Shown here piece by piece: positions 35,044 to 41,779 of a stretch of 44,068 bases of DNA (positions are counted from its first letter, which is position 1; the number at the start of each line of letters is the position of its first letter). Source of the DNA: Aeromicrobium piscarium (GTDB lineage: Bacteria > Actinomycetota > Actinomycetes > Propionibacteriales > Nocardioidaceae); contig NZ_VLNT01000021.1 in assembly GCF_007421815.1 (NCBI RefSeq), positions 1 to 44,068 of the forward strand. Reading direction: 5' to 3'. The translations under genes were made by a program, and so were the position numbers. The notes beneath the pieces are model-generated. The model did not search any database, was not told the origin of the DNA, and worked only from the letters and a program-made list of their open reading frames with translations.

Positions 35044-35790
35044 TCAGGCCTCGTCGTGCGCGAGGGCCGCGGCCCCGATGATGCCGGCATTGTTGCGCAG
35101 GTCGGCGGGGATCATCTCGGTCCGCACGTCGATGAGCGGCATGAAGGCCTCGTAGTTCTTGCTGACGCCGCCGCCGACGATGAACAGATCCGGTGAGAAC
35201 AGCCGCTCCAGATGGCGGAAGTAGTGATGCAGTCGCTTGGCCCATTGGGTCCAGCTGAGGTTCTCGCGCTCGCGGGCACTGGTGGCGGCGTAGTGCTCCG
35301 CGTCGTCGCCGCGCAGCTCGAGGTGGCCGAGCTCGGTATTGGGCACGAGGGTGCCGTCGACGATCAGCGCCGAGCCGATGCCGGTGCCGAGGGTGATGAC
35401 CAGGATGACGCCGCCGCGGCCGCGAGCCGCGCCGTAGCGTGCCTCGGCGACTCCCGCCGCATCGGCATCGTTGACGACGTGGACCGGATGTCCGAGACGC
35501 TCGGTGAAGAGTGCGTCGACATCGGTGTCGATCCAGCTCTTGTCGATATTCGCGGCCGACCGGGCCACGCCACGCTGGACCACCGCCGGAATGGCCACAC
35601 CCGTCACCGCGGGCAGCTCCAGTCCTTTGTAGGAGCCGATGATCTGCTCGGCGACATCGGCGAGCGCCTCCGGGGTCGACTTCTTGGGGGTCGCGAAGCG
35701 AGTGCGGTTGCTGGCGAGACTGCCGCTCGTCAGATCCACCGGTGCTCCCTTGGTGCCCGTACCACCGATGTCGATGCCGAAGCCGATCAT
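35044..35790 (-). CDS. ppgK: Polyphosphate glucokinase
   Basis: 248 residues. ROK-type kinase that phosphorylates glucose with polyphosphate (and often ATP). The phosphate-binding motif is [18 protein letters not shown] at the N-terminus; the catalytic aspartate lies in [34 protein letters not shown] and ELGHLELRG are the other sugar-kinase motifs. Length and sequence fit actinobacterial PPGK. The ATG at 35790 is preceded by TAGACT at a 6-nt distance, implying a leaderless transcript; the TA of that hexamer is also the target site of a MITE. Confidence 0.93.
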   Translation of the reverse strand: MIGFGIDIGGTGTKGAPVDLTSGSLASNRTRFATPKKSTPEALADVAEQIIGSYKGLELPAVTGVAIPAVVQRGVARSAANIDKSWIDTDVDALFTERLGHPVHVVNDADAAGVAEARYGAARGRGGVILVITLGTGIGSALIVDGTLVPNTELGHLELRGDDAEHYAATSARERENLSWTQWAKRLHHYFRHLERLFSPDLFIVGGGVSKNYEAFMPLIDVRTEMIPADLRNNAGIIGAAALAHDEA

Positions 35791-35796
35791 GGGCCG

Positions 35797-35802
35797 AGTC
35801 TA
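35797..35802 (-). promoter_or_regulatory. -10 box of ppgK, disrupted upstream by the MITE
   Basis: On the minus strand TAGACT lies 6 nt from the ppgK ATG, the leaderless spacing. Its first two bases are the TA duplicated by the MITE insertion, so everything upstream, including any -35, is now MITE sequence; no good -35 is visible there. Confidence 0.5.
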
Positions 35803-35964
35803 GTGTCCTGCGCCGAAAGTTCATCACCGCTTTTCGCCGCCTGAGCGGCGCTCCGCGACGTTGGCGTCACTCGAAAGGCGCCCAGCCTGCCAGCGCTCCG
35901 CCGCCTTGCGGAGCACCCACTCAGACGACGCCTCTCGGCAACGAACTTCCGACGCAGGACACTA
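35801..35964. mobile_element. MITE (IS630/Tc1-like, about 160 bp) with TA target duplication
   Basis: A 160-bp non-coding element (35803-35962) flanked by TA on both sides. The terminal inverted repeats GTGTCCTGCGCCGAAAGTTC (35803-35822) and the reverse complement of 35943-35962 agree at 18 of 20 positions. The similarity continues inward (CTGAGCGG/CTGAGTGGG, GCTCCGC), making the whole element an imperfect palindrome. It encodes no transposase, so it must be moved in trans by a related full-length element, probably IS630-like because those use TA targets in CTAG contexts. It separates ppgK from the DUF808 gene. Confidence 0.85.
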
Positions 35965-36020
35965 GTGCGCACGCATGTCTGCCGGCTCGCCTACGCTGAG
36001 CCGGTGAACGGATCGGATCG

Positions 36021-36938
36021 GTGAGCGGCGGGCTGGCCGCATTGCTCGATGATGTGGCCGCGCTCGCGCGGCTCGCCGCCGCCTCGGTGGACGATGTCGG
36101 CACGGCGGCCGGGCGGGCGAGCGCCAAGGCCGCCGGTGTCATCGTCGACGACGCGGCGGTCACCCCGCGCTACGTGCGAGGCCTGGATCCGCGACGTGAG
36201 CTCTCGGTGATCGGCCGCATCGCCAAGGGCTCGCTCCGCAACAAGCTGATCTTCATCCTCCCGGCGTTGCTGGTGCTCAGCCAGTTCCTCCCCTGGCTGC
36301 TGACTCCCCTCCTCATGGTCGGCGGTGCCTATCTGTGTTTCGAGGGCGCGGAGAAGCTGTGGGAGAAGCTCCGTGGCGGGAGTCACGACGAGGTGCCGAG
36401 GACACAGGCCGGTCCGGGGTCCGAGGATGCCGTCGTGTCCTCGGCCGTCCGGACCGATTTCATCCTGTCCGCGGAGATCATGGTCATCGCCCTCAACGAG
36501 GTGTCCTCCGAGCCGCTGCTGTCGCGGGGGATCATCCTGGCCGTCGTGGGGGTCGCCATCACGGCCCTCGTCTACGGGGTGGTCGCCCTGATCGTGCGGA
36601 TGGACGATATCGGGGTGGCCCTGGCCGAGCGCTCGTCGAGATTCGCGCGGCGCATCGGACGCGGACTGGTCAAGGCGATGCCGATGGTGATGACGATGCT
36701 CGCGACGGTCGGTGTCGTGGCGATGCTCTGGGTGGGCGGGCACATCCTGCTCGTCGGCTCCGAGGAGCTCGGCTGGCACGCGCTCTACGCGGCGGTGCAC
36801 CGCCTCGAGCCCGCGAACGTGGTCGCGGGCTGGTTCGTCAACACCGCGGCCTCGGCACTGTTGGGCCTCATCGTGGGTGCCGCCATCGTCGCCGGGTGGT
36901 ACTGGATCGGCTCCCGCCGCCAACCACATGTGGTTTAG
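36021..36938 (+). CDS. DUF808 family membrane protein
   Basis: 305 residues. It begins VSGGLAALLDDVAALARLAA, with VDDAAVTPRYVRGLDPRREL and LLTPLLMVGGAYLCFEGAEK, all typical of DUF808 (YedI-like) proteins, and about five helices after residue 70. The function is unknown; the family is widespread as inner-membrane proteins. The GTG at 36021 is reached after a possible -10 TACGCT (35992-35997) and a 6-codon frame starting at 36004 whose stop overlaps this start. The MITE ends 58 bp upstream. Its stop overlaps a GlxR-like site for the next operon. Confidence 0.85.
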   Translation: MSGGLAALLDDVAALARLAAASVDDVGTAAGRASAKAAGVIVDDAAVTPRYVRGLDPRRELSVIGRIAKGSLRNKLIFILPALLVLSQFLPWLLTPLLMVGGAYLCFEGAEKLWEKLRGGSHDEVPRTQAGPGSEDAVVSSAVRTDFILSAEIMVIALNEVSSEPLLSRGIILAVVGVAITALVYGVVALIVRMDDIGVALAERSSRFARRIGRGLVKAMPMVMTMLATVGVVAMLWVGGHILLVGSEELGWHALYAAVHRLEPANVVAGWFVNTAASALLGLIVGAAIVAGWYWIGSRRQPHVV

Positions 36939-36944
36939 ATCACA
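36929..36944. promoter_or_regulatory. GlxR/CRP-like site upstream of the SipW operon
   Basis: TGTGGTTTAGATCACA matches the corynebacterial GlxR consensus TGTGANNTANNTCACA at every defined position but one (G for A at position 5), including the central TA. It overlaps the DUF808 stop codon and lies 92 bp before the first SipW-substrate gene, so cAMP-dependent control of the operon is likely. Confidence 0.6.
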
Positions 36945-36963
36945 TACAGTCTTCCGTTTATCC

Positions 36964-37014
36964 GGAGCGTGAGCTCCAATAGTGCTCGGGAGCCGATCGT
37001 CCGTTTCGATCGGC
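36964..37014 (+). promoter_or_regulatory. Two hairpins in the leader of the SipW operon
   Basis: GGAGC-GTGA-GCTCC (36964-36977) is a hairpin with a GNRA tetraloop; GCCGATCG (36992-36999) and CGATCGGC (37007-37014) form an 8-bp stem with a 7-nt loop. The second ends 21 nt before the ATG, just upstream of the GGGAGAG ribosome-binding site. They may modulate expression or end transcription from the DUF808 gene. Confidence 0.5.
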
Positions 37015-37035
37015 CATGAGACCGGGAGAGACGAC

Positions 37036-37593
37036 ATGCGCAAGACCACCAAGGGAGCACTGGCCGCGGGAGCGGCCGCGGCACTGCTGATCGGGGGCGC
37101 CGGGACGTTGGCGTACTGGACGGCCGAGGACTCGGCCGATGGCGGCCCGGTCGCCTCGGGCAACCTCACCCTCGCCTCGAATGACGACTGCGACACCTGG
37201 GTCTACGCCGCCGGGAGCGCTTCGGCGGGTGAGACCGTGACGGCCTTCGTGCCCGGTGACGTCGTGACCACCACCTGCAGCTTCGCCGTGGGTGCGACGG
37301 GGGACAACCTCGCCGCCACCGTGGACGTACCTGACAGCCTCGAGTTCACGGTGCCGGCCGATGCGGCATCTTTCGCCGCCGATGTCGACGCCTCCTTCAC
37401 CCTCGGCGGCGCCGCCCTCGCCGACGATGCCACGATCACCGAGGACAACGACGGCGACGTCTTGGCGGCCACCTTCCTGGTCGAGTTCCCCTATGGCGAC
37501 GCCACTGCGGTCAATGTCGACGACATGCAGGACATCACCGCCACGCTCGACACCTTGACGGTGACGTTGACCCAGGTCGATCCGAACCCCTGA
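37036..37593 (+). CDS. SipW-dependent exported protein (TasA/CalY-like), first subunit
   Basis: 185 residues. It begins MRKTTKGALAAGAAAALLIG and continues GGAGTLAYWTAEDSADG, the alternate signal-peptide pattern recognised by SipW-type signal peptidases, in which an aromatic-W/F-T/S motif straddles the cleavage zone. The mature part is acidic, rich in Asp, Ala and Thr, and looks all-beta, with two cysteines (in DDCDTW and TTTCSF). Such proteins form extracellular fibres in Bacillus (TasA). The ATG at 37036 follows GGGAGAGACGAC. The signal peptidase gene begins 4 bp downstream. Confidence 0.82.
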   Translation: MRKTTKGALAAGAAAALLIGGAGTLAYWTAEDSADGGPVASGNLTLASNDDCDTWVYAAGSASAGETVTAFVPGDVVTTTCSFAVGATGDNLAATVDVPDSLEFTVPADAASFAADVDASFTLGGAALADDATITEDNDGDVLAATFLVEFPYGDATAVNVDDMQDITATLDTLTVTLTQVDPNP

Positions 37594-37597
37594 GCCC

Positions 37598-38152
37598 ATG
37601 GCAGCCCACCGCCGCCCGGCGACCGTCAGGGCCGCCGTGCTCCTGGTCCTCGCCTGGATGGGGATCCTCGGCGCGACCGTGGCTCTCCTGGCCGCCGTGG
37701 TGGTTCCCCGACTGGCAGGTGCGACACCTTACGCGGTCCTCACGTCGTCGATGGAGCCGACGCTGCCACCGGGAACCCTGGTGGTGGCGCGGCCCGTCGC
37801 AACCGATGACATCGGGGTGGGCGATGTCATCACCTATCAGCTGGCCTCGGGCCGGGTGCTGACGGCGACCCACCGGGTGACCGCCATCGAGCAGCGACTG
37901 GACGGTGACCGCAGCCTCGTGACACAGGGCGATGCGAATCCCGTGGCCGACCCCGAGCCGGTGCGCCCGGTCCAGGTGCGCGGAGAGCTCTGGTATGCCG
38001 TCCCGTATCTCGGCTACGCACATCGCTGGCTCACGGGCGCCCAGCGGGCCACGTTGACCCTCGTGATCGTGGGCGGGCTGTCGGTCTACGCCCTGGCGAT
38101 GTTCGCCGGTGCCTGGCGGGATCGTGCCCGATCGCGGCCGGTGTCCCGATGA
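37598..38152 (+). CDS. sipW: SipW-type (ER-type) signal peptidase I
   Basis: 184 residues. Two membrane helices (about 11-37 and 152-174) flank the catalytic domain. The nucleophile is Ser51 in VLTSSMEPTLPPGTLV; the general base is histidine (His92 in TATHRV) rather than lysine, as in SipW and eukaryotic signal peptidases; GDANPVADPEP supplies the conserved aspartates (Asp112, Asp118). It should cleave the three exported proteins of this operon. ATG 37598 follows a 4-bp gap; its stop overlaps the next start (ATGA). Confidence 0.9.
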   Translation: MAAHRRPATVRAAVLLVLAWMGILGATVALLAAVVVPRLAGATPYAVLTSSMEPTLPPGTLVVARPVATDDIGVGDVITYQLASGRVLTATHRVTAIEQRLDGDRSLVTQGDANPVADPEPVRPVQVRGELWYAVPYLGYAHRWLTGAQRATLTLVIVGGLSVYALAMFAGAWRDRARSRPVSR

Positions 38153-38697
38153 CGCCCCTCCTCGGGGCGGCTGCGGTGTTGTCCACGTTGCTGCTCCCGA
38201 CGATGCCGGCGCCGGATATCGAGTTGTCCCCCGGCGGCGGCAGCGCCACGATGACGGAGCCATTGTTCGATCCCGAGGCGCGGTGGGTCCCCGGCGATAT
38301 CTGGGAGACGAGCATGGTGGTGCGCAACGCCGGTCCGACGGCCGCTAGTGCGCGTTTCCAGGTCCTCGTGGAAGGCGACGAGCATCTCTACGGCGAGGGG
38401 ATGCTGTGGTTGGATGCGCGCATCGACGGTGGCCCGTGGCGAACAGTCGAATGGTCCACGTGGACACCGGGAGGGACCCTCGAGGCGGGTGAGAGCATTC
38501 CGGTCGAGCTACGGGGTTTCTTCCACGAGGGCGCCACGAACAGGCACCAGGACAGCAGCGTCGACCTGGAGGTGGTGTGGCAGGCCGCCGGGCCGCGCGC
38601 CGGCGCGGGCACCGTGATCTCGCCCTGGTGGATCGTGCTCGGCTTGTTCGCCGCCTCTCTCGGCGCCTGGGCCCGCCGTCTGAGGGAGGAGCGATGA
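38149..38697 (+). CDS. Membrane-anchored protein of the SipW operon
   Basis: 182 residues. It has a signal peptide (LLGAAAVLSTLLLPTMPAPD), an extracytoplasmic beta-type domain with VPGDIWETSMVVRNAGP, and a C-terminal anchor WWIVLGLFAASLGAWARR with a basic tail. There is no LPXTG motif and no cysteine. I do not recognise a family. The VPGD...V-x-N-x-G wording also appears in the second exported subunit (LVPGESFARVIAVGNGG), so it may be a related fold fixed to the membrane, possibly a fibre anchor as TapA is for TasA. It overlaps sipW (ATGA) and the next gene. Confidence 0.7.
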   Translation: MTPLLGAAAVLSTLLLPTMPAPDIELSPGGGSATMTEPLFDPEARWVPGDIWETSMVVRNAGPTAASARFQVLVEGDEHLYGEGMLWLDARIDGGPWRTVEWSTWTPGGTLEAGESIPVELRGFFHEGATNRHQDSSVDLEVVWQAAGPRAGAGTVISPWWIVLGLFAASLGAWARRLREER

Positions 38698-39317
38698 TGA
38701 CCGCTGAGCAGCGCCCTCGACGGTTGGCCGTCCTCGTCTGGGTCAGCGGCGTGGTGCTGATGCTCGCCGTCGGCGTGGGCGGCACGATGGCGTTCTGGAG
38801 TGACGAGGCGACGGTCGAGACCGGGAGCCTCGCCGCTGGGCGGCTCGATGTCACGCTCAACGGAGAGCTGGCCGGGGAGGGAGGCGTGCTCGTCGATACA
38901 CAGTTCCAGATCGCGGATCTGGTCCCCGGTGAGAGCTTCGCGCGGGTCATCGCGGTCGGCAACGGCGGAACGGTGCCCCTCGACTACACGATGACCGGGT
39001 CGACATCGGGAACCCTGGGGGCCGCCCTGCGCTGGACCGTCGTCCCCGGCGGAAGCGCGACCAATGCGGGGACCGTCGCGGGCGGCAACCGGGCGGGCAG
39101 CTGCACCGGAGGCTCGAGCACGTATCCGAGTGCGGCGATCAGCGGTTCGGCCACCAGCCCGACCGGCGTCATCGCCACCCCTCGTCCGCTGGCGGTCGGC
39201 GCCAGCGAACAGGTCTGCGTGATCGTCGCCCTCGACGCGAACGCGGCCTCCACGCTGCAGGAAGCCACCGCCACCGCTCGTTTCGTCATCACCGGCATCC
39301 AACGAGGTGCGCCATGA
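38697..39317 (+). CDS. SipW-dependent exported protein (TasA/CalY-like), second subunit
   Basis: 206 residues. A hydrophobic N-terminus (LAVLVWVSGVVLMLAVGVGG) leads to TMAFWSDEATVETGSLAAGR and LDVTLNG, the hallmark of SipW-exported TasA/CalY proteins. The mature domain is Ser/Thr/Gly-rich with two cysteines (AGSCTGG, EQVCVIV). ATG 38697 is favoured over ATG 38694 because GGAGG is 7 nt from the former and 4 nt from the latter. Both starts overlap the end of the preceding gene, and the end overlaps the following one (ATGA). Confidence 0.85.
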   Translation: MTAEQRPRRLAVLVWVSGVVLMLAVGVGGTMAFWSDEATVETGSLAAGRLDVTLNGELAGEGGVLVDTQFQIADLVPGESFARVIAVGNGGTVPLDYTMTGSTSGTLGAALRWTVVPGGSATNAGTVAGGNRAGSCTGGSSTYPSAAISGSATSPTGVIATPRPLAVGASEQVCVIVALDANAASTLQEATATARFVITGIQRGAP

Positions 39318-39808
39318 GGCGACGCTGGAAGCTCGCGACGGCCGGAACCGCGGCCGCCGTCGTGGCGACGACCAGCGCGGCCTCGGCGGCCTGGACCGAT
39401 ACCGCCACCCTCGACACCGAGTCGATCGGCGCCCACCAGGTCGTGGCCCAGGAGGCACCCACGTGCGAGAACAAAGGAGGTCTGCTCGGTCTGCTCGGCT
39501 ACGCCGAGCTCTCCTGGAGCCATGTGGATCCTCGCTACGAGTACTCCTGGGAAGCGCGGCGAGTGAACACCGGCGCCCGGATCGGCGGTGGGGTCGTCAC
39601 GCCCGCGGCGGATGCGGTCGCGCCGGTCACCGCCGATGTCACCCCTACCCTGCTCGACCTCGGCGGCTTGGCCGGACTGCAGATCGACATCCTCGTCTCC
39701 GCGCGCCTGAGAGGAAGCCCGTCGTGGACGGCTCCCGCGACCACGACCCGGGTCCGCTCGGTCAATCTCCTCGTCGTGGGCCTGAGCATCCGCTGCGGGG
39801 CCGGATAA
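39314..39808 (+). CDS. SipW-dependent exported protein, third subunit (small)
   Basis: 164 residues. It begins MRRRWKLATAGTAAAVVATT and SAASAAWTDTATLDTESIGA, an alternate-type signal peptide related to those of the other two substrates, though more like a standard Ala-rich one. Two cysteines: PTCENK near the mature N-terminus and IRCGAG four residues from the C-terminus. The middle has SWSHVDPRYEYSWEARR. I do not recognise a named family. It is translationally coupled to the previous gene and is the last of the operon, 3 bp before the terminator. Confidence 0.75.
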   Translation: MRRRWKLATAGTAAAVVATTSAASAAWTDTATLDTESIGAHQVVAQEAPTCENKGGLLGLLGYAELSWSHVDPRYEYSWEARRVNTGARIGGGVVTPAADAVAPVTADVTPTLLDLGGLAGLQIDILVSARLRGSPSWTAPATTTRVRSVNLLVVGLSIRCGAG

Positions 39809-39811
39809 CAC

Positions 39812-39849
39812 GACGAAGGGCCGGACCCCAGGGGATCCGGCCCTTCGTC
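39812..39849. terminator. Strong bidirectional terminator between the SipW operon and ino1
   Basis: GACGAAGGGCCGGA (39812-39825) pairs perfectly over 14 bp with 39836-39849. The 10-nt loop contains CCCC-A-GGGG, which can extend the stem. It lies between the convergent SipW operon and ino1 and can serve both. Confidence 0.9.
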
Positions 39850-39860
39850 ATCGAGCTGAA

Positions 39861-39932
39861 TGCTCAGCGCTCCTCGTCACCGGCGCAGGCCGCTTTGCAG
39901 CTGACGTGAGTGCTCAGCGCTCCTCATCACCG
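39861..39932. repeat. Duplicated ino1 3' end
   Basis: A 22-bp stretch at 39911-39932, containing the ino1 stop codon and last codons, recurs at 39861-39882 with one mismatch, exactly 50 bp away. It looks like a tandem duplication of the gene end, the outer copy now lying beyond the stop. Confidence 0.7.
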
Positions 39933-41005
39933 CGGATGAAGGCTTCGAGCTTGGCGCGGCCTTCGGTGTCCTCGCGCTGCACCGGCGGGCTCTTCATCAG
40001 GTACGACGAGGCCGAGATCAGCGGGCCGCCGATACCGCGATCCTTGGCGATCTTGGCCGCGCGGATCGCGTCGATGATGATGCCGGCCGAGTTCGGCGAA
40101 TCCCACACCTCGAGCTTGTACTCCAGGTTCAGCGGAACATCGCCGAAGGCGCGTCCCTCGAGGCGCACGTAGGCCCACTTGCGGTCATCGAGCCAGGCGA
40201 CATAGTCCGACGGGCCGATGTGCACGTTCTTGTCATCGATCTTGCCGGCGAGGGAGCCGTGCAGGTTCGACGTCACGGCCTGGGTCTTGGAGACCTTCTT
40301 GGACTCCAGCCGCTCGCGCTCCAACATGTTCTTGAAGTCCATGTTGCCGCCGACGTTCAGCTGGTAGGTGCGATCCAGCGAGACGCCGCGGTCCTCGAAC
40401 AGCTTCGCCATGACGCGGTGCGTGATGGTGGCACCGACCTGGCTCTTGATGTCGTCGCCGATGATCGGCACGCCGGCGGCCTCGAACTTGGCAGCCCACT
40501 CCGGGTCCGAGGCGATGAAGACCGGCAGCGCGTTGACGAAGGCGACACCCGCGTCGATCGCGCACTGCGCATAGAACTTGTCGGCCTCCTCCGAACCCAC
40601 CGGGAGGTACGACACCAGCACGTCGGCGCCGGTCTCCTTGAGGACCTGCACGACGTCCACGGGATCGCCGTCGGCCTCCTCGATCGTCTCGGAGTAGTAC
40701 TTGCCCAGACCGTCGAGGGTGTGACCGCGCTGCACCGTGACACCCGTCGGGGGGACGTCGGTGATCTTGATGGTGTTGTTCTCGCTGGCCTGCGTGGCCT
40801 CGGCGAGATCGAAGCCGACCTTCTTGGCGTCGACGTCGAAAGCGGCCACGAACTCGATGTCGCGCACGTGGTAGTCGCCGAACTGCACGTGCATGAGCCC
40901 GGGGACGGTTCCGGCCGGATCAGCGTTCTTGTAGTACTCGACGCCCTGGATCAGGGACGTGGCGCAGTTTCCCACGCCCACGATCGCTACGCGTACCGAA
41001 CTCAT
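39914..41005 (-). CDS. ino1: Inositol-3-phosphate synthase
   Basis: 363 residues, actinobacterial length. NAD-dependent conversion of glucose 6-phosphate to inositol 3-phosphate, the first step to phosphatidylinositol, lipomannans and mycothiol. The nucleotide-binding motif is [69 protein letters not shown] and the [15 protein letters not shown] segment are conserved family blocks. GAGGA precedes the ATG. It lies 6 bp after the PadR gene, the Rv0046c-Rv0047c arrangement. Confidence 0.96.
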   Translation of the reverse strand: MSSVRVAIVGVGNCATSLIQGVEYYKNADPAGTVPGLMHVQFGDYHVRDIEFVAAFDVDAKKVGFDLAEATQASENNTIKITDVPPTGVTVQRGHTLDGLGKYYSETIEEADGDPVDVVQVLKETGADVLVSYLPVGSEEADKFYAQCAIDAGVAFVNALPVFIASDPEWAAKFEAAGVPIIGDDIKSQVGATITHRVMAKLFEDRGVSLDRTYQLNVGGNMDFKNMLERERLESKKVSKTQAVTSNLHGSLAGKIDDKNVHIGPSDYVAWLDDRKWAYVRLEGRAFGDVPLNLEYKLEVWDSPNSAGIIIDAIRAAKIAKDRGIGGPLISASSYLMKSPPVQREDTEGRAKLEAFIRGDEER

Positions 41006-41011
41006 GGGTCC

Positions 41012-41614
41012 TCACTTCTTCTTGTTTCGGGTGGTTTCCCGGCGGCCCGCGGGAGGCAGGTCGCCGTCATTGGTCTGGTCGGCCGCGGCCCGCTCGCGTT
41101 CGATCAGCTCGGTGAGCCAGGTGATCTCGCGCTGCACGGACTCCAGGCCGTGACGCTGTAGCTCGGCGGTGTACGCATCCATGCGTTCACGTCCGCGCTG
41201 CGCGGCGTTCTTGACCGTGTCGAGCCGCTCCTCCAGGCGGCTGCGCCGCCCCTCGAGGATGCGGACCCGGATCGAGGAGGTGGTCCGCGAGAACAGGGCG
41301 AATCGCACCCCGAAGTTCTCGTCGTCCCACGCGCTCGGGCCGGTGTCCTCCAACAGCTCGGCCAGGTGCTCCTTGCCGTCGGCGGTCAGTCGATAGGTGA
41401 TCTTGGTCCGGCGACCACTGGAGGCGTCCTCGTCGGCGACGATGTATCCCGCGCGCCCCAACTGCTTGAGGCAGGGGTAGAGCGTTCCGTACGACAACAG
41501 ACGCGTCCAGCCCAGCAGCGCGTTGACCTGCTTGCGCAGCTCGTACCCGTGCATGGGTGAGTCGGCGAGCAGACCGAGCACGGCCAGCTCCAAGGCGACT
41601 CCACGACGAGACAC
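41012..41614 (-). CDS. PadR-family regulator
   Basis: 200 residues. The winged helix-turn-helix is RGVALELAVLGLLADSPMHG, YELRKQVNALLG and YGTLYPCLKQLGRAGYI, typical of PadR. A C-terminal coiled-coil-like helix is at RRSRLEERLDTVKNAAQRG with a basic Lys-rich end. It is co-transcribed with ino1 (6-bp gap) and matches Rv0047c in place. GTG 41614 has GAAGGAAG upstream. It probably represses its own promoter through the inverted repeat at 41648-41660. Confidence 0.9.
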   Translation of the reverse strand: MSRRGVALELAVLGLLADSPMHGYELRKQVNALLGWTRLLSYGTLYPCLKQLGRAGYIVADEDASSGRRTKITYRLTADGKEHLAELLEDTGPSAWDDENFGVRFALFSRTTSSIRVRILEGRRSRLEERLDTVKNAAQRGRERMDAYTAELQRHGLESVQREITWLTELIERERAAADQTNDGDLPPAGRRETTRNKKK

Positions 41615-41647
41615 GATCGACTTCCTTCATTCACTGACGACTGGTTA

Positions 41648-41660
41648 TATCGAAACGATA
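41648..41660. promoter_or_regulatory. Candidate operator and -10 upstream of the PadR-ino1 operon
   Basis: TATCG-AAA-CGATA (41648-41660) is a perfect inverted repeat. On the minus strand it runs into TATAAC, a plausible -10 about 30 nt before the PadR start, so a protein bound here would block transcription. Autorepression by the PadR protein is inference. Confidence 0.5.
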
Positions 41661-41779
41661 CATCGAGCCGCGACGTTCGTCAGCCTCCCCCCGGGGGTGA
41701 TTCTTGGAACTTGAGGCGCGACACGGCACACTGGGACGCTGGTGGCGCGTGCCCTGCTGCCGTACGAAGGGATAGGTAC

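Noticed and set aside
34895..35155. 86-codon plus-strand frame between the TetR and ppgK genes
   Set aside because: It overlaps both neighbours and runs antisense into ppgK, with no motif.
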